A stretch of 36,918 nt of DNA from Deltaproteobacteria bacterium (GCA_015489365.1 WFZW01000067.1:1-36918); one strand, 5' to 3'. Positions 1 through 8,248 are shown, numbered from the stretch's first letter. The notes: generated from the letters alone by a model not told the origin. Translations and numbers: made by a program.

Positions 1-77
1 TGGTGCCGAGAGGCGGAATCGAACCACCGACACGAGGATTTTCAGTCCACTGCTCTACCGACTGAGCTATCTCGGCA
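1..77 (-). tRNA. tRNA-Phe (anticodon GAA), CCA encoded
   Basis: Reverse complement TGCCGAGATAGCTCAGTCGGTAGAGCAGTGGACTGAAAATCCTCGTGTCGGTGGTTCGATTCCGCCTCTCGGCACCA; 7-bp acceptor stem TGCCGAG/CTCGGCA, GGTTCGATTCC T-loop, anticodon loop CTGAAAA, encoded CCA. Confidence 0.97.
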
Positions 78-93
78 CGTTTCGAGTGGAGGC

Positions 94-122
94 ATTATGA
101 TGGCACTTACTGCCTTTGTCAA
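94..122 (-). promoter_or_regulatory. sigma-70-like promoter of tRNA-Phe
   Basis: Minus strand TTGACA-N17-CATAAT just upstream of the tRNA 5' end. Confidence 0.75.
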
Positions 123-150
123 CCCCTAGAAAGGTAAGGACATGGCTGCA

Positions 151-356
151 CAATTTTATCCGAAAACGCATTTTTTTGATTAGCCATGGACACAGGACAT
201 ACAGGACAAAGGGCAAGATGTTTCCAGTGGCGTATTTTCATACTTCGTTGTACCTGCCATGGGAAGGCAGTTGCCGTAAAAATATATCCCGGCTAAGGGC
301 TCTACCTTCGTGCCCTGGGGTGCAGCATAGAAAATACGGGCCGCATGAAAATTTGG
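151..356 (-). repeat. Intergenic repeat family copy 1 (full length, modules I+II)
   Basis: Minus strand CCAAATTTTCATGCGGCCCGTATTTTCTATGCTGCACCCC...GAGCCCTTAGCCGGGATATATTTTTACGGCAACTGCC...GGAAACATCTTGCCCTTTGTCC...AATGCGTTTTCGGATAAAATTG aligns along its length with the copy at 4701-4909. Confidence 0.9.
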
Positions 357-361
357 AATCA

Positions 362-682
362 TCACTTTGGCATCTGGCCGGTCAACATGAGGAAACCCTC
401 GTGCACGAACTGGCTGACTGCAAAAAATGCCGCCAGGGCCGCAGCCCATTTCATGATTTGCATCCGGGTAGGATGATATTTGAAGGCCTTCTTTGTGATG
501 CCAATTATCAAGAAAACCGTGCCAACACCATAAAATATACATACAAAAACGCCACGCAAGGTATCGAGTATCATATCTGATACCTCACCCTTGCGTACTG
601 AAAAAAGGACGGTTAAGAACAACATGGCTGCAATGAATTTCATATCCTCTTTTTTAGTCTTGTTCTTATCTTGGTCCACCAT
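362..682 (-). CDS. small hypothetical membrane protein (106 aa)
   Basis: ORF MVDQDKNKTKKEDMKFIAAMLFLTVLFSV...; several hydrophobic segments; fills the gap between repeat copies 1 and 2. Confidence 0.6.
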   Translation of the reverse strand: MVDQDKNKTKKEDMKFIAAMLFLTVLFSVRKGEVSDMILDTLRGVFVCIFYGVGTVFLIIGITKKAFKYHPTRMQIMKWAAALAAFFAVSQFVHEGFLMLTGQMPK

Positions 683-748
683 TGGATCTATCCCCTCTCC
701 ACAGGATTAATATGTCGTATTTTCCCCGTACCTGCCTTGTACTTCAAA

Positions 749-853
749 CCAAACCTTCATGCAGCCCGTACCCTGGGAATATTTTGCCCTTTGTCCATGT
801 ATGTCCTTGTGTCCATGGCCAATCAAAAAAATGCATTTTCGGACAAAACCTTC
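749..853 (+). repeat. Intergenic repeat family copy 2 (internal deletion)
   Basis: CCAAACCTTCATGCAGCCCGTACCCTGG fused to GAATATTTTGCCCTTTGTCCATGTATGTCCTTGTGTCCATGGCCAATCAAAAAAATGCATTTTCGGACAAAACCTTC; central hairpin and start of module II missing. Confidence 0.88.
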
Positions 854-896
854 GGATGCCATGGCGGTTACCCTATGAACATCTATAGTTAAACCA

Positions 897-3032
897 TCAT
901 GTAAGACTTTGGGGATCAACATCTACCTCCAAACGCACCCCGGGTAGAACAAACTCGGCCCGCTCCCTCAATACCGCTTGGCATATCAGGCGAAGGTTGC
1001 CCAGACGTGGTGACTTAAGAAGCACCTGATACAGGTATCTTCCTTTGATCCTGGCCCTTGGCGACGGGGCAGGACCAAGGACCTCTACCCCCTCCCCCCT
1101 GGCCAATATTTGACGAATCACCCGCCTTGACAGGATACCACACCTCATGGCACTTTTTTCCACCACTGCCCTTTTCCTGCCTGACAACTTTAGGTTTATC
1201 ATGCGTCCAAAGGGTGGATAACCAAGCTCCTGTCGGGCCTTAACCTCCTTATCAAAAAATCTTCGAAAATCTTGTTCCTTGGCGAGGGCTATAGCGTAAT
1301 GATCAGGCATGAAACTTTGAATTAGCACCCTGCCGGGTCTCTTTCCCCTGCCTGCCCTTCCTGCTACCTGCGTAAGAAGCTGAAAGGTTCTCTCTGCCGC
1401 ATTGAATTCAGGAACGTTGAGGGACATGTCTGCCCAAAGCACCCCTACCAGGGTAAGCCCTGGAAAGTCATGGCCCTTGGTCACCATCTGGGTGCCCACC
1501 AACATATTGATGGACCCTGAGCGGAAACCCTTTAGGATCTTCTCAACCCTCCTTCTGCTGGAAGAGACATCACGATCCAACCTGGCAACCCTGGCATCGG
1601 GGAACATCCTGGCCAGTTCATCAGCCACCTTCTCCGTACCATAACCCCTGGCCCTTATCGCATGCCCATGACATACTGGGCATACCGGCAAGGCCGGATA
1701 CCTCGAAGCACAATAATGACAACACAGGACACCATTTCCCGCATCAAAATTGGACCCGTTTCCCACCCCTTCCAGTCCGATATGCCTGTGCCAGGTCAAA
1801 GACACGTCACAATTCGGGCACCTAAATACATGGCCACATTCAGGGCAGAAGACATAGGTAGCAAACCCCCTCCGATTCAGGAATATCAGGACCTGCTCCC
1901 CGTCTGCTAGGGTTTCTCCTATCGCCTCCTTGAGGCGATCCGAAAGCCAATAATCCCCCCTTGAAGGGGAATTGCTACCCCCCTTTGCCTTTGTTACGCT
2001 GTCTTTTTTACGTCTATCTATGATGGTGACACTGGGAAGGACCGACTCTGCAACACGCCCTTTCATGCTGATCAACCGATATTTCCCTGACATTGCATTG
2101 AAAAAGCTCGTAAGACTAGGTGTTGCTGAACCAAGTACCACGACTGCCTCGTCCATTTTGCCACGTACCAGTGCGAGGTCCCGTGCATTGTAACGGAATT
2201 TTTCCTCCTGCTTATAGGATGGATCATGCTCTTCATCCACCACGATCAGGCCAAGATTGGAAATAGGCGAAAAGATTGCTGAACGCGTCCCTACCACTAT
2301 ACGCTTCTTACCCCTCTTAATCCCCCACCATTCATCCCTTCTTTGGGAATCGGTCAGGCCACTGTGAAGCACAGCCACCTGGTTTCCAAAACGATCATTG
2401 AAAATTCCTACAGCCTGGGCGGTCATCGCTATCTCTGGCACAAGGACGAGGACGTTCCTACCACAATCGATACAATGCCTGGTAGCCTGGAGATAGACCT
2501 CGGTCTTTCCACTTCCTGTCACTCCATGGAGTAGCACAGGATTAAACCCGTGCCCTTCAATCAGGCTACAGAGCTCTTCTATGCATCCCCTTTGCTCACT
2601 GGTTAACGGGAAACCACCACCTGAATCCCAGGCATCAAGTTTTAATCTGGCCCCCTTCTCCTTTACCGGCCTAGAGGCTATCTTCTCCACCGTTTTCTTT
2701 CTGGCTGAAAAAAAACCCGGAGGAAGGGATTCAGAAAGGGCCAATCCCAGTGGATAGAAATAATAGGAGGCTGCCCATTGATAAAAATCAAGGAGCCTTT
2801 CAGGAAGGATGGCAGAAGGATCCAAAACGGAGATGACCGACCTCAACCTGTCCTCTTCAATCCCCGGTCTGGATACTGTGCCCCATAAGAGGCCGATAAC
2901 CCGCCTGCCACCAACGGGTACCAACACCCGACAGCCCTTCACCGGCCGGATGTCGGTAAACGGCCACCTATACGTCAAGGGATCATTCAGCGGAAGCGGA
3001 ACGACTATTTCTACAAAAGAGGCATCAGGCAT
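897..3032 (-). CDS. priA: primosomal protein N' (PriA helicase)
   Basis: GVTGSGKTEVYLQ Walker A, DEEHDPSYKQ, zinc-binding CPECGHVFRCPNCDVSLTWHR and CCHYC...CPVCHG, GTQMVTKGHDFPGLTLVGVL, QVAGRAGRG. Start placed at MPDASFVEIVVPLP, overlapping the galU stop (ATGCCTGA). Confidence 0.95.
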   Translation of the reverse strand: MPDASFVEIVVPLPLNDPLTYRWPFTDIRPVKGCRVLVPVGGRRVIGLLWGTVSRPGIEEDRLRSVISVLDPSAILPERLLDFYQWAASYYFYPLGLALSESLPPGFFSARKKTVEKIASRPVKEKGARLKLDAWDSGGGFPLTSEQRGCIEELCSLIEGHGFNPVLLHGVTGSGKTEVYLQATRHCIDCGRNVLVLVPEIAMTAQAVGIFNDRFGNQVAVLHSGLTDSQRRDEWWGIKRGKKRIVVGTRSAIFSPISNLGLIVVDEEHDPSYKQEEKFRYNARDLALVRGKMDEAVVVLGSATPSLTSFFNAMSGKYRLISMKGRVAESVLPSVTIIDRRKKDSVTKAKGGSNSPSRGDYWLSDRLKEAIGETLADGEQVLIFLNRRGFATYVFCPECGHVFRCPNCDVSLTWHRHIGLEGVGNGSNFDAGNGVLCCHYCASRYPALPVCPVCHGHAIRARGYGTEKVADELARMFPDARVARLDRDVSSSRRRVEKILKGFRSGSINMLVGTQMVTKGHDFPGLTLVGVLWADMSLNVPEFNAAERTFQLLTQVAGRAGRGKRPGRVLIQSFMPDHYAIALAKEQDFRRFFDKEVKARQELGYPPFGRMINLKLSGRKRAVVEKSAMRCGILSRRVIRQILARGEGVEVLGPAPSPRARIKGRYLYQVLLKSPRLGNLRLICQAVLRERAEFVLPGVRLEVDVDPQSLT

Positions 3033-3900
3033 CAAGCCCCTTGACCAGGTCCACGAGGTATCTCTTGAAGATGCCACCCAGTTCCGGATGATCCAGGGCA
3101 TAGTTTACCGTGGCCTGGAGATAACCGAACTTGTCACCGGCATCAAATCGCCTTCCTTTGAATTCATAGGCATAGAGTGCCCTATCCTTGCGAAGTATAT
3201 CCAATGCGTCCGTAAGTTGTATCTCGCCCCCAACACCAGGCAGGGTACGATCGAGACAGTCATAGATCTCCGGACGAAGCACATAACGACCTATGACCGC
3301 AAGGTTTGAACGTACGGTCCCTGGTTCAGGTTTCTCAATAAGTCTCTCCACCCGGTATACACCCTCTTCCACCTCCTCACCTTCTACGATCCCATAACGA
3401 TTGATCTCACTAGGCGGCACCTGTTGGACCGCGACCACCGCCTCATTTACCCTTTCGAAGACCTTTAGCATCTGGAAGACACAAGGGACTTCACTTTCCA
3501 CCAGGTCGTCGCCCAGTACCACAACAAAGGCCTCGTCGCCAATGACCGGCTGCGTCACCTTTACCGCATGCCCCAGGCCCAGTGGTTCCTTCTGCCGCAC
3601 GGAAACCACCTCGATAAGACGGGAGATATGACGAACCTCCTTCAGTAGATCCAGCTTGCCCTTCTGGGACAAAAAGGTCTCCAGCTCAAAGGAATAATCA
3701 AAATGGTCTTCTATGGCGGACTTCCCAGAGGCTGTGACCAATACCACCTCCTTTATGCCAGAGGCAACCACCTCTTCGACTATGTACTGTATGGTTGGCC
3801 TGTCCACCACGGTGAGCATCTCTTTGGGTATGGCCTTGGTCGCAGGTAGAAACCTGGTTCCCAGGCCAGCCACTGGTACTACTGCCTTGCGAACTTGCAT
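3025..3900 (-). CDS. galU: UTP-glucose-1-phosphate uridylyltransferase
   Basis: MQVRKAVVPVAGLGTRFLPATKAIPKEMLTVVDRPTIQYIVEE; GGEIQLTDAL. GGAGGTGA just upstream of MQVRK favours this start over the longer ORF (3912). Confidence 0.93.
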   Translation of the reverse strand: MQVRKAVVPVAGLGTRFLPATKAIPKEMLTVVDRPTIQYIVEEVVASGIKEVVLVTASGKSAIEDHFDYSFELETFLSQKGKLDLLKEVRHISRLIEVVSVRQKEPLGLGHAVKVTQPVIGDEAFVVVLGDDLVESEVPCVFQMLKVFERVNEAVVAVQQVPPSEINRYGIVEGEEVEEGVYRVERLIEKPEPGTVRSNLAVIGRYVLRPEIYDCLDRTLPGVGGEIQLTDALDILRKDRALYAYEFKGRRFDAGDKFGYLQATVNYALDHPELGGIFKRYLVDLVKGLDA

Positions 3901-3943
3901 ATTCACCTCCATTTCCTCAAAAACTACCCTCGAACCCCTTTAT

Positions 3944-4669
3944 TCAAGATCCAATGGCCCTGGGTAACCGCGCTTCGACAACCTTCCAGTTTACCCGCTT
4001 GCGCCATGCATCCAGATAGGCCACGGGCCGTCCGACGTAATCGAGGCAATAGGCATGTTCGGCCATATCCACCACAAGGAGTGGCCTCGTTCCAATTGCC
4101 CACTGGCTTGGGCTGTCGATACCAATCACTACGAGACGGCCAAGCATTTCATCCCATACCAATGCTGCCCATGCCTGGACCGCCAGGGCAGTGGCCCTGA
4201 ATCTTACCCACCACTGATCAAAGGAACCAAAGGCCTCCGTCAATGCCTTTTTCAACCTATCTCCAGGTCCCATGGAAAGCGGGGTAAGTGTATCGAAATA
4301 GTTTTCATGGAGTATGACACCATTTCTCAGATTCAGCCAGGCATGGCAATGATCTCTCCAGTTGCTGTTCAATGAATCTGATGTGGCTAGGTCTATGAAC
4401 CTTGTCCTGGAGTTTTCCCTTTCGAACTCATGATAATATTCACTGTAGATACGGATGTGTTCCTGAATCAAGGCAGCTGAAAAGCCCTCAAGGCTTCCCA
4501 CCAGCCGTCTATAGTCCTTGGGACCGGAAAGCAAGGGCCTGGCCTGGCCCGACCCTGTGGTAATTGGCTTATCGGCAGCCTTCGTCGCCCCTTCTGGGTA
4601 CAAAAAACCGAGCCCGGTTCCCGCTATGATCCGGAGGAATATTCGCCGGTTGATAGGATTACTGTCCAT
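3944..4669 (-). CDS. Fe/Mn superoxide dismutase family protein with predicted Tat signal peptide
   Basis: Leader NRRIFLRIIAGTGLGFLYP resembles the twin-arginine motif. SOD fold motifs: QEHIRIY (His ligand), LHENYFDTL (His ligand), VVDMAEHAYCLDY (Asp and His ligands), C-terminal VNWKVVEARL. Confidence 0.8.
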   Translation of the reverse strand: MDSNPINRRIFLRIIAGTGLGFLYPEGATKAADKPITTGSGQARPLLSGPKDYRRLVGSLEGFSAALIQEHIRIYSEYYHEFERENSRTRFIDLATSDSLNSNWRDHCHAWLNLRNGVILHENYFDTLTPLSMGPGDRLKKALTEAFGSFDQWWVRFRATALAVQAWAALVWDEMLGRLVVIGIDSPSQWAIGTRPLLVVDMAEHAYCLDYVGRPVAYLDAWRKRVNWKVVEARLPRAIGS

Positions 4670-4700
4670 TTTGATAACCGATTCCTTTTCAGATCTTATC

Positions 4701-4913
4701 CCAAACTTTCATGCGGCCCGCATCTCCTATGCTGCCCCCCATGGCATGAAGATACAGCCCTTAGCCGGGATGTATTTTCACGGCAACTGCCATTCCCAGG
4801 GCAGGCACAACGAAGCATGAAAAAGTGCCCCTGGAAACATCTTGTCCTTTGTCCGTGTATGTCCTTGTGTATCCATGGCCGATCAAAAATGCGTTTTCGG
4901 ATAAAACCTTCAT
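4701..4913 (+). repeat. Intergenic repeat family copy 3 (full length)
   Basis: CCAAACTTTCATGCGGCCCGCATCTCCTATGCTGCCCCCCATGGCATGAAGATACAGCCCTTAGCCGGGATGTATTTTCACGGCAACTGCCATTCCCAGGGCAGGCACAACGAAGCATG...CGTTTTCGGATAAAACCTTC. Confidence 0.92.
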
Positions 4914-4947
4914 ATGGCCTGTTGCCTCGATGCCCCACCAGGAGACC
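4903..4947 (+). repeat. Partial second 5' end of the repeat, in tandem with copy 3
   Basis: AAAACCTTCATATGGCCTGTTGCCTCGATGCCCCACCAGG resembles the repeat 5' end AAACTTTCATGCGGCCCGCATCTCCTATGCTGCCCCCCATGG. Confidence 0.55.
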
Positions 4948-5230
4948 TTAAAAATACCATATTAGGAGGACTGCAGCCTGTCCTTCGAGAATTTCACATT
5001 AACCTCAACTGGCTCAAATTCAAGTCGTAAACCCGGATCGTATCCTTCAAGGACACATCTTGTACCTTTTATCCGGATACATGCACCCTGTTAGACCGCA
5101 TGAACACACGGAACGCCGATCTCTGGATATCGAGTAAGTGGTAACTTACTAATATTATAGACACATTGAAAACCGACAATGTTAAAAGGAGATGCAGCAG
5201 AAGGTAGTAGGGCCCGGAGATAGAAAGGAA

Positions 5231-5314
5231 TTACCGTAAAAATACAGAGTCTATGGGCTGTATCTTCATGTATTGGGGATGCGGCACCAAGGTACGGGCC
5301 GCATGGAAGTTTAG
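5231..5314 (-). repeat. Intergenic repeat family copy 4 (module I only)
   Basis: Minus strand TAAACTTCCATGCGGCCCGTACCTTGGTGCCGCATCCCCAATACATGAAGATACAGCCCATAGACTCTGTATTTTTACGGTAA; perfect 7-bp stem ATGCGGC (5279-5285)/GCCGCAT (5298-5304). Confidence 0.9.
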
Positions 5315-5329
5315 AGATACAGGGAAGGA

Positions 5330-5980
5330 TCAATGTATCTCTTCATCTACCTTGTCTTTACATTCAAAGAAGATCCGGTATGCCGCGTCCCTACTATCTA
5401 GGCCCTCGTATAACAGCTTGGGAAGCGAGGCCACATCCAAGGGACCAAGGGTCATATCCACCCCGAGGGAAAACGATTGCATCGAATCGAACCTATTACC
5501 GGAAAGATATATGTAAACGAGAAAGATGTACCGTCTCACCTCCATCGGCAGTGAATTGAAATATCCTAGGATTTCTGTCAAATATTTATCAGGATCAGGG
5601 CCTTGCTGATACAATACTACAAGATCGTATTGATGATATCTCAACCTGGAACGCACATCCTCCACGTTTGACACCATCCTGGCCTCAAAATCCATGGAGG
5701 ACAGCCCCTTTATGATCTCATCGCGTGCCTCTAATTGCGGACAATATACCAACGCCGTTTTGGTTCCAGGCTCGAAAAACTCAAAACCAGAGGAGGCCCG
5801 CATGTCGGTACTTGCATTATCCACTGGATCTTGTCGCCTGCCCGCCTTCTCCTTGACCTTTGACCGGACCTCTATCTTCTCCTTGCAATTGGGACAGGCA
5901 AGATAGGCAACACCCCCTGGAGGGATCTTGCTGTCATCTACCTTATAGCGTCTCGAACACCCTGTACAGATTACCTCCAT
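5330..5980 (-). CDS. zinc-ribbon (MJ0042-like) protein with a degenerate receiver-like C-terminal region
   Basis: MEVICTGCSRRYKVDDSKIPPGGVAYLACPNCKEKIEV has CxxC...CxxC; the later TALVYCPQLEARDEIIKGLSSMDFEARMVSNVEDVRSRLRYHQYDLVVLYQ is receiver-like. Start chosen for upstream AGGGGGA. Confidence 0.72.
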   Translation of the reverse strand: MEVICTGCSRRYKVDDSKIPPGGVAYLACPNCKEKIEVRSKVKEKAGRRQDPVDNASTDMRASSGFEFFEPGTKTALVYCPQLEARDEIIKGLSSMDFEARMVSNVEDVRSRLRYHQYDLVVLYQQGPDPDKYLTEILGYFNSLPMEVRRYIFLVYIYLSGNRFDSMQSFSLGVDMTLGPLDVASLPKLLYEGLDSRDAAYRIFFECKDKVDEEIH

Positions 5981-5990
5981 GGTTTTCCCC

Positions 5991-7160
5991 CTATGGTCTC
6001 TTTTCATGCCATTCCAGGTCTATTTTGAGCTCTCCGATATCAGAGGTCTCCTCTCCCCTGGATGCCTTGACCAGATCCATTCCTTGCCTGACCTTTGCCT
6101 TGCTACTCGCATAGGCCAGGGCCACATCTTCGTCTATCACGCCGTTTTGAAAGAGCTTTATGATATGCTGGTCAAAGGTCTGCATATTATACGCCTGCCC
6201 GCCGTCTATGATTTCATAAAAGGTCTTACCCTCCCTCTCGCCGTTGATTATGGAATCCTTGACCCTTATGTTATTCCGCATGATCTCGAAGATGGCTACC
6301 CGCCCCCCCTCCTTCCTTGGAAGCAGCCGCTGGCCTACCACCCATCTCATGGTATCCGCCAACCTGAACCTGACTTGACGCTCTTCGTCGGTGGTGAACA
6401 TACCCAGTATGCGGTTGATAGTGTGTCCGGCGCTCACTGTATGCACGGTACTAAATACCAAATGACCAGTCTCCGCCGCATTGAGGGCGATCTCAATTGT
6501 TTCCCTATCCCTGATCTCACCAACGAAGATCACGTTTGGTGCCTGCCTCAATGCTGCCCTGAGTCCACTGGCAAATGTGTCGAAATCCTGACCCAGTTCC
6601 CTCTGATTAAAGGTAGCCTTTTTATGATTGTGTACATACTCGATAGGGTCTTCCAGGGTTACCACATGAAGCTCCTGTGTACTATTGATCTCGTCAAGGA
6701 TAGCCGCAAGGGAGGTCGTTTTACCCGTGCCAGTAGCACCAGTGAACAAAATAATGCCGTTCTTTTCGGTAGCCATCTTCCTGAAACATTCAGGCAGATC
6801 AAGTTCCGATATGGTCGGCACCTTTGATTCCAGCTTACGCATGACGATGCTATAGGAACCCCTCTGGGAAAAGATATTTACACGAAATCTAGGACCATCC
6901 TCCAGGTTATACGAAAAATCACAGGAACCGTGGGAAAACAGGTCCACCAGTAGACGCCTGCTATTATCTATGAGACAAAGCGCCAACTGCTCGGTCTGAA
7001 ACGGGGTAAGCACACCAGTAACTAGATCCAGATTCACCTTGTGGAGCCTGCCATCGGCAGCTACCTGGAATGGACGACCCACTGTAAAGTTGAGATCGGA
7101 GATCCTGGGATGTGAACCCAGCATCTCCTTTAGTATCTGGTCGAGCTCTGCCTTTCTCAT
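5991..7160 (-). CDS. PilT/PilU-type twitching motility ATPase
   Basis: GATGTGKTTSLAAILDEIN Walker A, TLEDPIEYVH, GLRAALRQAPNVIFVGEIRDRETIEIALNAAETGHLVFSTVHT. Confidence 0.9.
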   Translation of the reverse strand: MRKAELDQILKEMLGSHPRISDLNFTVGRPFQVAADGRLHKVNLDLVTGVLTPFQTEQLALCLIDNSRRLLVDLFSHGSCDFSYNLEDGPRFRVNIFSQRGSYSIVMRKLESKVPTISELDLPECFRKMATEKNGIILFTGATGTGKTTSLAAILDEINSTQELHVVTLEDPIEYVHNHKKATFNQRELGQDFDTFASGLRAALRQAPNVIFVGEIRDRETIEIALNAAETGHLVFSTVHTVSAGHTINRILGMFTTDEERQVRFRLADTMRWVVGQRLLPRKEGGRVAIFEIMRNNIRVKDSIINGEREGKTFYEIIDGGQAYNMQTFDQHIIKLFQNGVIDEDVALAYASSKAKVRQGMDLVKASRGEETSDIGELKIDLEWHEKRP

Positions 7161-7162
7161 CG

Positions 7163-8248
7163 CTAGCCCACCTCCGTGAAATCAGCAGGGGCACTCCTGG
7201 CAAATGGCTTGAACTTGCCCTTGTCAACGCACTTGTTATAGGCCTCATCCGGATCTATCCAACCCTTCTGGAGCAGGTCCATAATAGCATCATCCAGGGT
7301 CTGCATGCCGAATTTCTTGCCCGTCTGCATAGAAGAGGGTATCTGATAGGTCTTCCCCTCCCGTATCAGGTTTCTGACCGCTGGGGTGGCGATCAATATC
7401 TCAAAGGCGACACAGCGCCCCTTTACGTCTATCCTCTTAAACATGGTTTGGGAAATTACTGCCCTCAATGCGTCTGCAAGGGTAGCCCTGACCTGTGGCT
7501 GCTGATGGGTTGGAAAGATCTCTATGACCCTATCAACCGTCTTGGCTGCACTTATAGTATGTAATGTTCCCATTACCAGATGCCCTGTCATAGCAGCCTC
7601 AATGGCCAAGGAGATCGTCTCCAAGTCCCTCATTTCACCTACAAGTATTATGTCTGGATCTTCACGAAGGGCCCCGCGGAGTGCTGCACTGAAACTCTTG
7701 GTATGGGTACCGACCTCCCGATGATTGACCAGGCACGACTTGCTTTCATGCACGAATTCTATCGGGTCTTCCACTGTAATGATATGGTCCCTGCGATTAC
7801 GGTTGGCATGGTCTATTATAGCTGCCAAGGTGGTCGATTTTCCGCTTCCTGTGGGGCCTGTGACCAGGACAAGTCCCCTTGGCAGCATGGCCAATTTGGT
7901 CATCACCTTGGGCAGCCCAAGTTTTTCCGCGCTCAGGATCTCACTGGGAATCTCCCTGAAGACTGCCCCCACCCCGTTTTTTTGCATGAAAAAGTTGGCT
8001 CTGTACCTGGCAAGCCCTGGAATTTCATAGCCAAAGTCCACGTCACCCGTTTCCTCGAAGTGCTTTATCTTTTCCTCCGGGGCGATCTCATAGAGCATGG
8101 ATTTCAACTCATCATTGTCGAGGGTCTTGTATTTTACCCTCTGAAGATCGCCCCGTATCCTGAGAATCGGAGGAGCACCTGCCGCAAGATGGAGGTCAGA
8201 GGCGCCCTGGTCATGCAATAACTTGAAAAATGCGTCTATCTTTGCCAT
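7163..8248 (-). CDS. pilT: twitching motility ATPase PilT
   Basis: DLHLAAGAPPILRIRGDL, GPTGSGKSTTLAAIIDHAN, ALREDPDIILVGEMRDLETISLAIEAAMTGHLVMGTLHT, PAVRNLIREGK. Confidence 0.92.
   Translation of the reverse strand: MAKIDAFFKLLHDQGASDLHLAAGAPPILRIRGDLQRVKYKTLDNDELKSMLYEIAPEEKIKHFEETGDVDFGYEIPGLARYRANFFMQKNGVGAVFREIPSEILSAEKLGLPKVMTKLAMLPRGLVLVTGPTGSGKSTTLAAIIDHANRNRRDHIITVEDPIEFVHESKSCLVNHREVGTHTKSFSAALRGALREDPDIILVGEMRDLETISLAIEAAMTGHLVMGTLHTISAAKTVDRVIEIFPTHQQPQVRATLADALRAVISQTMFKRIDVKGRCVAFEILIATPAVRNLIREGKTYQIPSSMQTGKKFGMQTLDDAIMDLLQKGWIDPDEAYNKCVDKGKFKPFARSAPADFTEVG

Noticed and set aside
116-580. ORF of 154 aa (+) and the overlapping 120-aa ORF (-) near the tRNA
   Set aside because: Both translate repeat copy 1 and overlap the better supported membrane-protein gene; related peptides recur only at other repeat copies.
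2809-3309. 166-aa + strand ORF antisense to priA/galU
   Set aside because: Antisense to two strongly supported genes; no recognisable domain. The same applies to most other antisense ORFs in the track (e.g. 5979-6827, 7580-8221, 28601-28987).
4800-4820. GGCACAACGAAGC in module II as a sigma-54 -24/-12 element
   Set aside because: GG-to-GC spacing is 9 nt rather than 10 and the flanks do not match the consensus.
4696-4938. 80-aa ORF (-) and 100-aa ORF (+) after the SOD-like gene
   Set aside because: Entirely repeat-derived sequence; no independent coding support.
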